A stretch of DNA of 64,000 nucleotides from Rhizobium sp. BK650 (GCF_014195325.1 NZ_JACIBK010000005.1:186001-250000), one strand, 5' to 3'; positions 1 to 9,686 are shown, numbered from the stretch's first letter. Program-made: numbers and translations. Notes: generated by a model not told the origin, from the sequence alone.

Positions 1-2
1 CC

Positions 3-449
3 GGTTTTGCCCATGCCTGGCTGGGTGACGCCAACACGGCACTCTGGGCGCTGATCATTGCAGCTTCCTGGAGCGGTGTCGGTTTGCCCCTGATGCTGAT
101 TTTCGCCGCCATCCAGGCGATCCCTAAATCCGTGCTCGAAGCCGCCTACATGGATGGCGCCAAGCCAGTCTCGACCATGCGGCACATCATGATGCCGCTG
201 TCGATGCCAGGTGTGCGCGTCGCCGTCTTCATCAACCTTCTGTCGGCTCTGCGCGCCTTTGACATCATCTATATCCTGACTGGTGGCGGACCGGTGCGCT
301 CGACGGAAACTGTCGGCTACTTCATGTATCGCGAGTCCATGACCCAGTTCAAACTGGGCTATGGTGCTGCTGCTACGGTCATCCTGCTCCTTGCAGTGCT
401 CATCGTCTCCATCCCCGCCATCATCCAGCGAACGGCAGGTGCGAAATGA
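3..449 (+). CDS. Carbohydrate ABC transporter permease, MalF/UgpA type (5' truncated by window edge)
   Basis: Inner-membrane permease subunit of a CUT1-type sugar ABC transporter; only the C-terminal ~148 residues are inside the window. The reading frame is open from base 3 with no start. The permease-ATPase coupling (EAA) loop is visible as EAAYMDGAKPVSTMRHIMMP, followed by hydrophobic segments ending at AVLIVSIPAIIQR. The stop overlaps the ATG of the next permease by four bases (ATGA), so the two are translationally coupled. The periplasmic binding protein of this system is not in the window and probably lies just upstream. Substrate is inferred only from the neighbours (glycosidases including a fucosidase). 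Confidence 0.93.
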   Translation, partial: GFAHAWLGDANTALWALIIAASWSGVGLPLMLIFAAIQAIPKSVLEAAYMDGAKPVSTMRHIMMPLSMPGVRVAVFINLLSALRAFDIIYILTGGGPVRSTETVGYFMYRESMTQFKLGYGAAATVILLLAVLIVSIPAIIQRTAGAK

Positions 450-1267
450 TCGGCAAGGCACCTCGCTGGATTATCGTCGTCGTCGGCATCGTCGCCTTCA
501 TCTGGGTGATCCCGATCATCGGCATCGTCGTCACCTCCTTGCGCCCGCCCGAGGGCGTATCGCTCGGCTGGTGGCGCTTCGACCATTTCGATCTCACGAT
601 CGATGCCTGGCGCCGCGTCTGGGACAAATACCCGCTCGCCGATTCCATGTGGGTGACGATGAAGACGGCGGGTATCGCGACGGCACTCACCATGCTGCTC
701 ACACCGGCCGCCGCCTATGCCTTCCATTTCCTGACATTCCCCTTCCGCCGGGTGCTCCTGATCATCATCATCAACGCTTTCGTGCTGCCGCAGCAGGTCG
801 TCATCATTCCGCTCTTCACGCTCTGGCGCGACATGGGGCTGATCGACAGCATCATCTCTGTGCTCATCCCCTATGTTGGGCTGTCCTTCGCCTGGTCTAT
901 CTTCCTCGTTAAAAACTTCTTCGAGGATTTTCCGCGCGAGCTCGTGGAGGCGGCCAAGATCGACGGCTGCGGGCCGCTCGCGACCTTCCGCCATGTGGTT
1001 CTGCCGAACAGCCTGTCGCCGATCTTCGCCGTTGGCATCCTGCAGTTCCTCTGGACATGGAATGCGCTCCTGCTGCCCATGCTCTTCCTGCGCAGCGATG
1101 TCCCCCTTCCCGTACTGCTTGCCCGCATTTCCGGCAGCTACGAGATCAACTGGGACCTGAGATCGGTGGCGGCCATCCTCACCACCATCGTCCCCCTGCT
1201 CGTCTTCCTCGTTTTCCAACGTCAGTTCGCCGCCGGCTCGCAAACCCGCTCCGGCGCAAAGGAATAG
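446..1267 (+). CDS. Carbohydrate ABC transporter permease, MalG/UgpE type
   Basis: Second inner-membrane permease of the sugar ABC transporter, 273 aa, the usual length for the MalG branch. It has an N-terminal membrane segment (about residues 7-29) and several more hydrophobic stretches. The EAA loop reads ELVEAAKIDGCGPLATFRHV at about residues 163-182. It starts inside the stop of the upstream permease (ATGA overlap) and ends five bases before the next gene, so it sits in an operon with the flanking permease and glycosidase genes. Substrate specificity cannot be read from the permease itself. Confidence 0.93.
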   Translation: MIGKAPRWIIVVVGIVAFIWVIPIIGIVVTSLRPPEGVSLGWWRFDHFDLTIDAWRRVWDKYPLADSMWVTMKTAGIATALTMLLTPAAAYAFHFLTFPFRRVLLIIIINAFVLPQQVVIIPLFTLWRDMGLIDSIISVLIPYVGLSFAWSIFLVKNFFEDFPRELVEAAKIDGCGPLATFRHVVLPNSLSPIFAVGILQFLWTWNALLLPMLFLRSDVPLPVLLARISGSYEINWDLRSVAAILTTIVPLLVFLVFQRQFAAGSQTRSGAKE

Positions 1268-1272
1268 GACCC

Positions 1273-3324
1273 ATGCCCAAGACCACGAACAAGCCGCTGC
1301 GCTACCGCCAGATCCATCTCGATTTCCATACATCGGAACATATTCCGCGCGTCGGCGCCGATTTCGATCCGGACGCCTTCGTCTCGACACTGAAAGCAGC
1401 CCATGTCGATTCCATCACCATCTTCGCCAAGTGCCACCATGGCTGGTCCTATTATCCGACCAAGGTCGGCAAGCCACATCCGCAGCTTGCCCGCCCTGAT
1501 CTGCTCGGCGACATGGTAAAGGCGTTGGCAGCAGCCGACATCGAAAGCCCGATCTATATCTCGGTGCAGTGGGATGAACTGACGGCACGCGAACATCCCG
1601 AGTGGCGGGCGATGAGCGCCTCGAACCGCTATCATCACGACCGGCCGGCCGACCCTTCCGCTGGCAAGCAACTCAGCCCTGCCTGGCACACGCTCTGCCT
1701 CAATCATGCGGGTCTCAGGCACTACATCCTCGAACAGGCACGAGAAGTCGCCAGGAACTATCCGACGCAGGGGCTCTTCTTCGATATCATCCTGACGCCC
1801 GACTGCGTCTGCCCCGCCTGCGTCGAACGCATGCTGTGCGAAGGCCTCGACCCTGAAAACCCGGCAGATCGCCTGAAGAACGACGAAGCCGTGAACGAGC
1901 AGTTTCGCCGCGAGACCAGCGAGGCGCTGTTTGCGGAATTTCCGGGCCTACGGGTCTTTTACAATTGCGGCCACATCCACAAGCAGGGGCCGGAACGCTT
2001 CTCGACCTATTCGCATCTCGAGCTCGAGAGTCTGCCGACCGGCGGTTGGGGCTACGACCATTTCCCATCGAGCGCCCGTTATGCCGCCACACTCGGCATG
2101 GATTTCCTCGCTCATACCGGCAAGTTCCATACATCTTGGGGAGAGTTCGGCGGCTTCAAGCACCCCGACGCGCTGGAATATGAGTGTGCGCAAATGATCG
2201 CGCTCGGCTCCAAATGCCTGGTCGGCGACCAGCTTCATCCGAACGGAGCGATCAATCCCGATACCTATGCCTCGATTGCGCCGGCCTATCGTCGTGTCGA
2301 GAAACTCGAACCCTTCCTGGAGGGTGCAAAGCAGATTTCCGAAATCGCAATCCTCTCGGCGGAACACATGAACCCGAAAGGCGCGCGCAACCATCCAAGC
2401 GATGACGGCGCCGCCCAAATGCTGCAGGAGCTGAAACGGCCTTTTGACGTAATCGATAGGTCGGGCCGCTTCGAGCAGTACCGGCTGCTGATCCTGCCGG
2501 ATGAAATCCCTGTCGATGCCGCACTCGCCGCACGTCTGAAATCCTATCTTGCCGGCGGCGGAAAGATCCTCGCCTCATGGCATTCGGGCCTTGATGGAAG
2601 CGGAGGACTTGCCATCGACTTCGGCATCGAAAGGGGATCTGCGCCTGTCGCGTTCAAGCCAAGCTATGTGAAAGCCGGAAAGGATCTCGATCCGTCCATG
2701 CCGGAAACGGCCTTCGTTTTCTACGACGATGCCGAAACCGTCCGCTCGGTCGGTGCAACGGTGCTGGCCGGCATCTATCCCTCGTATTTCAATCGTTCCT
2801 ACAAGCATTTCTGCTCGCATCAGCATGCGCCCGACGATCCTGATGCCGATATGCTGGGAGCAGCAGTGACCGAACACAAGGGCGCGGCCTACATCGCCTA
2901 TCCGATCTTCCGGCTCTACCGGGCGATGGGCCAGCCGCTCTACAAATACCTGGTTCGCGGCCTTCTCGACCGGCTTGTCCCCGATCCGGCCATGGTCACC
3001 GATCTGCCCTCGTCCGGACGGGCGACGCTGACGCGCCAGATCGAGCACGACCGCCATATCCTGCATCTCCTCTACGGTCCGCCGCAGATCCGCGGCAAGG
3101 ACGTACGTGGCGATGACGGTTCGACCCGGGTCATGGAGATGATCGAGGATATTCCGGCGATCGGCCCTGTCAACGCCACAGTGCGCCTGCCCGCAAGACC
3201 GAAGCGCGTTTTCGACGCGATGACTGGAGAGGATCTTGCCTGGGATTCCAGCGACGACGGCGCCATCAGCATTACGGTGCCACGCCTGCGCATCCATAGC
3301 GCCGTGGTGTTCGAAGGCTCCTGA
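1273..3324 (+). CDS. GHL6-type glycoside hydrolase with beta-galactosidase trimerisation-like domain
   Basis: Predicted cytoplasmic glycosidase of 683 aa without a signal peptide. The start at 1273 lies behind a short AGGA and five bases after the previous stop. The N-terminal half (from RQIHLDFHTSEHIP) resembles hypothetical glycosyl hydrolase family GHL6, a TIM-barrel group related to GH42-like enzymes. Residues from about 355 to 450 (EIAILSAEHMNPKG through YLAGGGKILASWHSG) look like the Rossmann-like trimerisation domain of beta-galactosidases. Its place between sugar permeases and a GH95 fucosidase suggests it cleaves the imported oligosaccharide. The exact bond is unknown and I would not assign a substrate. 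The stop overlaps an upstream ATG of the LacI frame by one base. Confidence 0.8.
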   Translation: MPKTTNKPLRYRQIHLDFHTSEHIPRVGADFDPDAFVSTLKAAHVDSITIFAKCHHGWSYYPTKVGKPHPQLARPDLLGDMVKALAAADIESPIYISVQWDELTAREHPEWRAMSASNRYHHDRPADPSAGKQLSPAWHTLCLNHAGLRHYILEQAREVARNYPTQGLFFDIILTPDCVCPACVERMLCEGLDPENPADRLKNDEAVNEQFRRETSEALFAEFPGLRVFYNCGHIHKQGPERFSTYSHLELESLPTGGWGYDHFPSSARYAATLGMDFLAHTGKFHTSWGEFGGFKHPDALEYECAQMIALGSKCLVGDQLHPNGAINPDTYASIAPAYRRVEKLEPFLEGAKQISEIAILSAEHMNPKGARNHPSDDGAAQMLQELKRPFDVIDRSGRFEQYRLLILPDEIPVDAALAARLKSYLAGGGKILASWHSGLDGSGGLAIDFGIERGSAPVAFKPSYVKAGKDLDPSMPETAFVFYDDAETVRSVGATVLAGIYPSYFNRSYKHFCSHQHAPDDPDADMLGAAVTEHKGAAYIAYPIFRLYRAMGQPLYKYLVRGLLDRLVPDPAMVTDLPSSGRATLTRQIEHDRHILHLLYGPPQIRGKDVRGDDGSTRVMEMIEDIPAIGPVNATVRLPARPKRVFDAMTGEDLAWDSSDDGAISITVPRLRIHSAVVFEGS

Positions 3325-3464
3325 TGCAGGTTGGGACAAGGGAACCGTCGGACTTTGCTCCTGCCACCCGCAATACTGGTGGGCGGCGGAGCGCTGGGCT
3401 ATACGACGGAAAGGCGCCTGGCCAGGCGTCATTTCCCATGGATGAATGCAGGAGCCCGCTTGAA

Positions 3465-4499
3465 ATGCAACAGACGGACCAGACGGCCGGCAGAAGGCGC
3501 GGAGCGACAATCATCGACGTCGCCAAGGTGGCAAACGTCGCAGTCGGCACCGTGTCCCGCTATCTCAACGGCCAGACGATCCGCCGGTCGAACCGCGAAC
3601 AGATTGAGCGGGCGATCCAGGATCTCGGCTATCGGCGCAATGCCGCAGCCGCCTCGATCCGCACCGACCTCACCCATATGATCGGCTTCCTGGTGCCGAC
3701 CTTCGACGAGTTTCATGCCCGCATGCTGGAGCATCTCGCCCATTCGGTGCGCCCAACCGGACGGGCCCTTCTGACCTACTGCCATGGCGGCGATCCGCGT
3801 GTGGTGGCCGAGGCGCTGGATTTCTTTGCGGCACAGCGCGTTGATGCGCTGGTCATGGACGGCACGGCGGAGGTCTACGATCGCGTCGACGACCTGATCC
3901 ATCACGATATTCCGATCATTTTCTACAATAATGACGTCCGCGGATTGGCTGCCGACCGGGTGATGGTGGAAAACCACCGCGCAAGCCACCGCATCGTCAG
4001 CCACCTGATCGATCTCGGCCACACCCGCATCGGCATCCTGACGGGCGACCCCCGCAACTCCTCCGGCATCGAACGGTTGACGGGTTATGAACAGGCGCTG
4101 CGCGACCGCGGCATTATGATCGACCCGACGCTTGCAGCGCGTGGAAACTGGCGCATGGATGGCGGCTATGAGGCGACCAAGCGGCTGATGTCGCTGGAAA
4201 ATCCGCCGACGGCGATCTTTTCAGCCAATTACGGCATGGCGGTTGGCGCACTGAGCTGGCTGAAGGAAAACGGCCGGCATGTGCCAGAGGACGTCTCGCT
4301 TGCGAGCTTCGACGACGTGGCGATCTTTCGGCTCTACGAAGCCGGCATCACCGCCGTCGCCCAACCGGTGGCAAGCATTGCCGAAACCATCACAGACATT
4401 CTCGTGGAACGCCTGACGGAACCGTCAGGAGGGGCAACGCGCAGCGTCGTCCTTGATTGCGACATCATCCTGCGAGGCTCGACGCGACGGATCATCTGA
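3465..4499 (+). CDS. LacI family transcriptional regulator
   Basis: DNA-binding repressor of about 344 aa. The N-terminal helix-turn-helix and hinge are clear (IIDVAKVANVAVGTVSRYLN, about residues 15-34), followed by a type I periplasmic-binding-fold effector domain with the typical ending VSLASFDDVAIFRL...GITAVAQP. The frame is open back to 3324, which would add about 47 non-homologous residues. I chose the ATG at 3465 because AGGAG lies about ten bases upstream and the HTH then begins at the normal distance. It is embedded in the sugar operon between the GHL6 hydrolase and the ATPase gene, so it most likely controls this operon in response to an imported sugar. Confidence 0.9.
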   Translation: MQQTDQTAGRRRGATIIDVAKVANVAVGTVSRYLNGQTIRRSNREQIERAIQDLGYRRNAAAASIRTDLTHMIGFLVPTFDEFHARMLEHLAHSVRPTGRALLTYCHGGDPRVVAEALDFFAAQRVDALVMDGTAEVYDRVDDLIHHDIPIIFYNNDVRGLAADRVMVENHRASHRIVSHLIDLGHTRIGILTGDPRNSSGIERLTGYEQALRDRGIMIDPTLAARGNWRMDGGYEATKRLMSLENPPTAIFSANYGMAVGALSWLKENGRHVPEDVSLASFDDVAIFRLYEAGITAVAQPVASIAETITDILVERLTEPSGGATRSVVLDCDIILRGSTRRII

Positions 4500-4536
4500 C
4501 GCGTTCTATTCGCCCAGTGGTTAAAGGGAGGAAGCT

Positions 4537-5634
4537 TTGGCCAGCGTAGAATTGCACGATATCGATAAGTCCTATGGCAGCTTCCAGGCGATCGACGGCC
4601 TCAATCTGAGCGTCGATGACGGCTCGTTCACAGTCTTTGTTGGTCCCTCAGGATGCGGAAAATCGACGCTGCTGCGGATGATCGCCGGGCTCGAGAAGAT
4701 TACCGCCGGCGACCTGACGATCGGCGGGCGGCGCATGAACGAGGCCGATCCGATCGAACGCGGCGTCGCCATGGTTTTCCAGAACTACGCGCTCTACCCG
4801 CATATGACGGTCGAGCAGAATATCGGCTTCTCGCTGCGCATGGCCGGCATGGGCAAGGCCGATATCGACAGGAGCGTTGCTGCCGCAGCCGCGACGTTGC
4901 AGATCGAGTCGCTCCTGAAGCGCAAGCCTGCCCAGCTCTCGGGCGGCCAACGCCAGCGTGTCGCAATCGGTCGGGCGATCGTGCGCAACCCTGCTGTTTT
5001 CCTGTTTGATGAGCCACTCTCGAACCTCGATGCGGAGCTTCGTGTCTCCATGCGTGTCGAGATCGCCAAGCTCCACCGGCGCATCGGTGCGACGATGATC
5101 TATGTCACCCATGACCAGACCGAGGCGATGACGCTCGCCGACAAGATCGTCGTCATGCGCGCCGGCAAAATCGAGCAGACGGGCACGCCGGATACGCTCT
5201 ATGCCGATCCGGACAATTTCTTCGTCGCCGGCTTTATCGGGTCGCCAAGGATGAATTTCCTCGATGGCACGCTCGGCGCGGATGGGGTGATCAAGCTCAA
5301 TTGCGGCACCGTTTTCAGAGCCCATATCGTCGGGCCGGGCAAGGACATTCCGGTCAAGGTCGGCATCCGCCCGGAACATTTCACCGGACAGGACGAAGGC
5401 GGCGGCGCGCTCGACGTCAAGGTCGATGTCGTGGAAAACCTTGGTGGAACCCGCTTCATTTACGGAACCCTCGCCTCGGGACAATCCGTGATCGTCGAGG
5501 AGCGCTCGGAAAGGACACTGCGCCCGGGCGAGACGGTCAGCGCCGGTTTTTCCGCGAGAAGGGCGCTGCTCTTCAGCGTCGACGGTCTGCGCATCCGCGA
5601 TACCCCACCGGCAAACAGCTTTCCGGCGGAATAA
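4537..5634 (+). CDS. Sugar ABC transporter ATP-binding protein, MalK/UgpC type
   Basis: Cytoplasmic ATPase subunit energising the two permeases at the start of the window, 365 aa. Walker A is GPSGCGKST at residues 36-44, the signature LSGGQRQR is near residue 134, and Walker B is [13 protein letters not shown], with the switch histidine in VTHDQTEA. The C-terminal third is the regulatory TOBE-type domain seen in MalK and UgpC. Translation starts at TTG (4537) preceded by GGGAGGA at 4526-4532; no closer ATG fits. It ends two bases before the fucosidase start, so the two genes are coupled. Confidence 0.93.
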   Translation: MASVELHDIDKSYGSFQAIDGLNLSVDDGSFTVFVGPSGCGKSTLLRMIAGLEKITAGDLTIGGRRMNEADPIERGVAMVFQNYALYPHMTVEQNIGFSLRMAGMGKADIDRSVAAAAATLQIESLLKRKPAQLSGGQRQRVAIGRAIVRNPAVFLFDEPLSNLDAELRVSMRVEIAKLHRRIGATMIYVTHDQTEAMTLADKIVVMRAGKIEQTGTPDTLYADPDNFFVAGFIGSPRMNFLDGTLGADGVIKLNCGTVFRAHIVGPGKDIPVKVGIRPEHFTGQDEGGGALDVKVDVVENLGGTRFIYGTLASGQSVIVEERSERTLRPGETVSAGFSARRALLFSVDGLRIRDTPPANSFPAE

Positions 5635-5636
5635 CC

Positions 5637-7880
5637 ATGACGGACAATCTTCTCTGGTATGATGCTCCGGCTCGATTCTGGACGGATGCGCTGCCGCTTG
5701 GTAATGGCCGGCTGGGCGCGATGGTCTTCGGCGATCCGGTCTCTGAAAGACTGCAGATCAACGAATCCACCTTCTGGGCCGGAGGCCCCTATCAGCCGGT
5801 CAATCCCGATGCATATGGCCATCTGGAGAGCGTGCGCGCGCTGATCTTCGCCGGACGCTATGCGGAAGCAGAAGCACTGGCGGAAGAATATCTGATGGCC
5901 CGGCCGATCAAACAGATGTCCTACCAGCCGATCGGCGACCTTCATATCGATTTTCTGCATGCGCAGATCGTGACGAACTATCGTCGCACACTCGACCTCG
6001 ATAGCGCTATCGCTACGACTTCCTACGTCGCCGATGGCGTTACCTTCTTTCGTGAAGTTTTCATCTCGGCTGTCGATGGCGTGCTCCTGCTGCGCCTTTC
6101 GGCAGATCGAACCCGCTCCATGAACTGCCGGATATCGCTCAGTAGCCCGCAGCAGGGTCACCTGGTTGCGGACGAGGCCTCGCATCTGACCTTCTCAGGC
6201 ACCGGCAAAGCCGAATGGGGCATTGCCGCAGCCTTGCGCTTTGCCTTTGGCATCCGGGTGATCAACAAGGAAGGAACGTTGCGCCACTGCGACGGCATCA
6301 TATCGATCAACGATGCCGACGAACTCGTAATCCTGCTAGACGCAGCGACGAGCTTCAAGCGTTACGACGATACCTCTGGCGACCCGGACAGGGCCGTCTC
6401 TACGCGTCTTTCAAAGGCCTGCAGCCGCAACCCGGAGACTATGCGCGGGGACCATATGGCGGAACATCAAAAGCTGTTTCGCGGCTTTGCCATTGATCTC
6501 GGCAGGACACCGGCAGCCAACGAGCCCACCGATCGCCGCATCGCAGGTTTTGACGGCGGGCATGATCCTGCACTGGCCGCGCTCTATGTACAGTTCGGCC
6601 GCTATCTGATGATCGCCTCTTCCCGTCCCGGCACGCAGCCTGCCAACCTGCAGGGCATCTGGAACGACCAGACCGATCCGCCCTGGGGCAGCAAATATAC
6701 TGCCAACATCAATCTGCAGATGAACTACTGGCTGCCGGCGCCTGCAAACCTGCCGGATTGCATCCTGCCGCTCGTCGAAATGGCGGAAGAGCTTGCCGAA
6801 ACGGGCCGCGGGACGGCTGAGGTTCATTACCGCGCTCGCGGCTGGGTGATGCATCACAATACCGACCTCTGGCGCGCGACCGGACCGATCGACGGCGCCA
6901 AATGGGGTCTGTGGCCAACTGGCGGCGCCTGGCTTATGACGCAACTGCTTGATCTTGCCGACTATCTCGATGATGCGAACGGTCTGCGCCGGCGGCTTTT
7001 CCCGGTCGCCAAAGCTGCGGCAGAATTCATCTTCGATGTTCTCGTGCCGCTTCCAGGCACGAACTACCTGGTGACGAATCCCTCTCTCTCGCCCGAGAAT
7101 GTCCATCCGCACGGCGCCTCGCTCTGCGCCGGGCCTGCCATGGACAGCCAGATAATCCGGGATTTCCTCACTCTGCTTCGGCCACTTGCTACCTCGCGCG
7201 GCACCGAGGACGCACACGTCTCGGAGATTGACCACGTGCTGTCGCGCCTGCCGCCCGACAGGATCGGATCTGCCGGTCAGCTGCAGGAATGGCTCGAAGA
7301 CTGGGACCTGCAATCCCCGGAAAGGCACCACCGCCATGTCTCCCATCTCTACGGCCTTTATCCGAGCTGGCAGATCGACATGGACAGAACGCCTGAGCTT
7401 GCGGCGGCTGCCCGCCGTTCGCTCGACATCCGCGGCGACGACGCGACCGGCTGGGGCATCGGCTGGCGCATCAATCTCTGGGCCCGGCTTCGCGACGGCG
7501 ATCATGCCCTTGACGTCGTCAGGCTTCTGATCAGCCCCGAGAGAACCTACACCAATCTCTTCGACGCCCACCCGCCCTTCCAGATCGACGGCAATTTCGG
7601 CGGGGCGGCCGGCATCCTGGAAATGCTCGTACAATCGCGCCCCGGTGAAATTCACCTGCTTCCGGCCCTGCCAAGCGCTTGGCCACAGGGCACATTGCGC
7701 GGCTTGCGCGTGCGCGGCGGCATGCTGCTCGACCTTGATTGGGAAGATGGCAGACCGACAAAAATGTGGCTAGCAGCATCGCGCGACGCAAGCACGATCC
7801 TGCGTTTTGGCGAAACAAGGCACCGGATCGATATCGCCGCCGGAGAGAGTTTTGTCGGCGGCGGACGCCTATTCGAATGA
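5637..7880 (+). CDS. GH95 family alpha-L-fucosidase
   Basis: Inverting glycoside hydrolase of family 95, 747 aa. Known family members release alpha-1,2-linked L-fucose, for example from xyloglucan side chains or milk-type glycans. The family landmarks are visible: N-terminal WYDAPARFWTDALPLGNGRLGAM, the asparagine pair in ANINLQMNYW (about residues 358-367), the acidic residue in LQEWLEDWD (about residue 550), and the aspartate in FQIDGNFGG (about residue 650). No signal peptide is present, so it should act on sugars after import. It is the last gene of the operon and converges with the next gene six bases away. Beta- or alpha-galactoside activity is known for some GH95 members, so fucose specificity is inference. 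Confidence 0.9.
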   Translation: MTDNLLWYDAPARFWTDALPLGNGRLGAMVFGDPVSERLQINESTFWAGGPYQPVNPDAYGHLESVRALIFAGRYAEAEALAEEYLMARPIKQMSYQPIGDLHIDFLHAQIVTNYRRTLDLDSAIATTSYVADGVTFFREVFISAVDGVLLLRLSADRTRSMNCRISLSSPQQGHLVADEASHLTFSGTGKAEWGIAAALRFAFGIRVINKEGTLRHCDGIISINDADELVILLDAATSFKRYDDTSGDPDRAVSTRLSKACSRNPETMRGDHMAEHQKLFRGFAIDLGRTPAANEPTDRRIAGFDGGHDPALAALYVQFGRYLMIASSRPGTQPANLQGIWNDQTDPPWGSKYTANINLQMNYWLPAPANLPDCILPLVEMAEELAETGRGTAEVHYRARGWVMHHNTDLWRATGPIDGAKWGLWPTGGAWLMTQLLDLADYLDDANGLRRRLFPVAKAAAEFIFDVLVPLPGTNYLVTNPSLSPENVHPHGASLCAGPAMDSQIIRDFLTLLRPLATSRGTEDAHVSEIDHVLSRLPPDRIGSAGQLQEWLEDWDLQSPERHHRHVSHLYGLYPSWQIDMDRTPELAAAARRSLDIRGDDATGWGIGWRINLWARLRDGDHALDVVRLLISPERTYTNLFDAHPPFQIDGNFGGAAGILEMLVQSRPGEIHLLPALPSAWPQGTLRGLRVRGGMLLDLDWEDGRPTKMWLAASRDASTILRFGETRHRIDIAAGESFVGGGRLFE

Positions 7881-7885
7881 GAATC

Positions 7886-8485
7886 TCACGGCTTGTCACC
7901 GCGCAGATGCCGCTCAAGAAAGGGCAAGTTATCCTGGCCCCAATATAGCTCGTCCTCGTAGACAAAACTGGGGAACCCGAAGACGCCTGTTTCGCGTGCG
8001 TGAACGCGATCCCCCGTCCATTTCTGCTGGACATCGCCATCGGCCTGCCGCCGTAGCAGGGCCGACCCATCGAAACCGGCAGCATTGACGATTGCCTCAC
8101 GGATGTCAGGTCTGCCGATATCTTTCGCCTCGCTCCAGAACGCATGCTGGAGGGCGCGCGTCACGCCGATCCAATCCTGGCCGTCGAGATAGGCGGCTAT
8201 GACAAAAAAGGAAGCCGGCGTCGGATCGCTGAGTTCTGGCCGGTTTTCGAGGATGAGGCTCTTGCCGCGCACACCGGCCCAGCGCTTGAGATCGCGGATC
8301 CAGTACGCACGGCGAATTTCAGGGCGATTGCGCGAAAAGATGCCGCCATTTTCTTCAACGACCGTGGTCAGATAAGGCTTTATGGTGACATCATTTTTTG
8401 CAGCGATCTCGGCAAAGGCATCGAGACCGATATAGGACCAGGGAGAGCTGATCGAAATGAAATATTCTACTAGCTTTGTCACCAT
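7886..8485 (-). CDS. 2-hydroxychromene-2-carboxylate isomerase-like protein (DsbA/GST-kappa fold)
   Basis: Thioredoxin-fold protein of 199 aa in the HCCA isomerase / kappa-class glutathione S-transferase family. The N-terminal FISISSPWSYIGLDAF carries the conserved Ser-Pro-x-Ser-Tyr active-site region. The C-terminal GVFGFPSFVYEDELYWGQDNLPFLERHL is the family's cis-Pro and helix motif. Biochemically known members isomerise hydroxychromene carboxylates in naphthalene breakdown or bind glutathione. Here it closes an organosulfur-type operon, so a glutathione-dependent thiol step is a plausible alternative to aromatic metabolism. About 150 bases separate it from the upstream monooxygenase gene. 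No obvious strong Shine-Dalgarno; the ATG at 8485 is the best start. Confidence 0.82.
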   Translation of the reverse strand: MVTKLVEYFISISSPWSYIGLDAFAEIAAKNDVTIKPYLTTVVEENGGIFSRNRPEIRRAYWIRDLKRWAGVRGKSLILENRPELSDPTPASFFVIAAYLDGQDWIGVTRALQHAFWSEAKDIGRPDIREAIVNAAGFDGSALLRRQADGDVQQKWTGDRVHARETGVFGFPSFVYEDELYWGQDNLPFLERHLRGDKP

Positions 8486-8637
8486 TATTCCTGCAATTGC
8501 CGCACGTTGGCAGCGGTACTGTTGAAGATGGTTTGCTCTGGACGGACAAGCGCCTCATTCGAGACGTGAGGATGCCTGTTCACGCTGCCCTTATTGATGC
8601 ATACGCGTGTTTGAAGCTTTCAAGAGGAGGATGTCGA

Positions 8638-9675
8638 TCATGATGCCGCACGAAGGGCGGCCTTTATTTTCCAGCCAAGCGCGGGCGCAATGCGGGTCAC
8701 GAAGTCATGAAGGATTTGACGATAGTCGTCGTGCTCGAATTCATAGGGCAATTCCAGCCTGAGCTCGCGAACCTGCGGCAGAATGGGATCGGCGCGGAGA
8801 CGCTCGATAATCTCCTGCGATGTGCCGACGAGATCGCGGGCAAAGAGGGTTCGCCGATCGCCCTGGGGGGACAGCGTACGCTCATGTCGCCCGGCAGCGT
8901 AATCGCTGTAGCGCCGGCGGGTGGCCGCATCCGCACTGTCGAAGGGCACGATGACCCGTCCGAGCGCTACCCGGCGTTCTGCACCTCCCGCGGCCCGGTA
9001 AGCTGAAAGCTGGCGGCTTTGGGCGGTGAAGAAGTCGTCGGTTTCCTCTCCGCTGGTGACATTGCCAATCAGCAGATTAAACCCGTTCTTCCCGGCCCAA
9101 CTGGCGGAGCGAAGCGAGCCGCCGCCATACCAGATGCGGTCGATCAGACCATTCGCATAGGGTTGAAGGCGCGGACGCTGCGGTCCGAAAGGCGTCTTGA
9201 TGATTGTGTTTTCATCGCCGAGATAAGTGCCCTTGAGATTATCGGTGAAACGCAGGACACGCTCATGCGAGAAATCATGGTTTTGCCAGTCGCCGTCAAA
9301 AGCGAGCGGACCGATGAGATCGGCATGCAGCGGACGACCGGCACTCAAGCCCACATTAAGCCGTCCCCGGGACAAGACATCGACCGTCGAAAGATCTTCG
9401 GCAAGCCTGAAGGGACTTTCATAACCGATCGGGATGACGGCGGTGCCAAGCTCGATGCGGCTGGTGCGCTGCGTGGCGGCCGCCAGGAAAGCAGTCGCCG
9501 AGGAGATGCCGGGCTCCAGATGCCGCTGGCGAGCCCAGGCACTGTCGAAACCCAACTCCTCGCCGTAGGTAAGCAGCTGCAATGTCTGCTCGAGACCGAA
9601 GAGCGGATCCTGCTCGGCATAGTTACCAGGTGTCAGGAAGCCGATATGGCTGATCGAAGGCGTATTACCGCTCAT
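8638..9675 (-). CDS. LLM class flavin-dependent oxidoreductase
   Basis: Bacterial-luciferase-like monooxygenase of about 345 aa, expected to use reduced FMN supplied by a partner reductase. The family core is visible in EELGFDSAWARQRHLEPG, RIELGTAVIPIGYESPFRLAEDLSTVD and SRGRLNVGLSAGRP. It is the third luciferase-like gene of the minus-strand operon and has its own subfamily character (neither NtaA/SnaA-type nor MsnO8-type). The start lies only about ten bases before the binding-protein stop codon in transcript order. GTG at 9678 and ATG at 9675 are adjacent candidates; I chose ATG. The substrate is unknown; context points to an S-substituted cysteine derivative or its oxidation product. Confidence 0.85.
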   Translation of the reverse strand: MSGNTPSISHIGFLTPGNYAEQDPLFGLEQTLQLLTYGEELGFDSAWARQRHLEPGISSATAFLAAATQRTSRIELGTAVIPIGYESPFRLAEDLSTVDVLSRGRLNVGLSAGRPLHADLIGPLAFDGDWQNHDFSHERVLRFTDNLKGTYLGDENTIIKTPFGPQRPRLQPYANGLIDRIWYGGGSLRSASWAGKNGFNLLIGNVTSGEETDDFFTAQSRQLSAYRAAGGAERRVALGRVIVPFDSADAATRRRYSDYAAGRHERTLSPQGDRRTLFARDLVGTSQEIIERLRADPILPQVRELRLELPYEFEHDDYRQILHDFVTRIAPALGWKIKAALRAAS

Positions 9676-9686
9676 CACGTTGTCTT

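Noticed and set aside
359..1390. Minus-strand open frame of 343 codons opposite the first permeases
   Set aside because: Shadow frame of the MalG-type permease; highly charged repetitive composition, no ribosome site.
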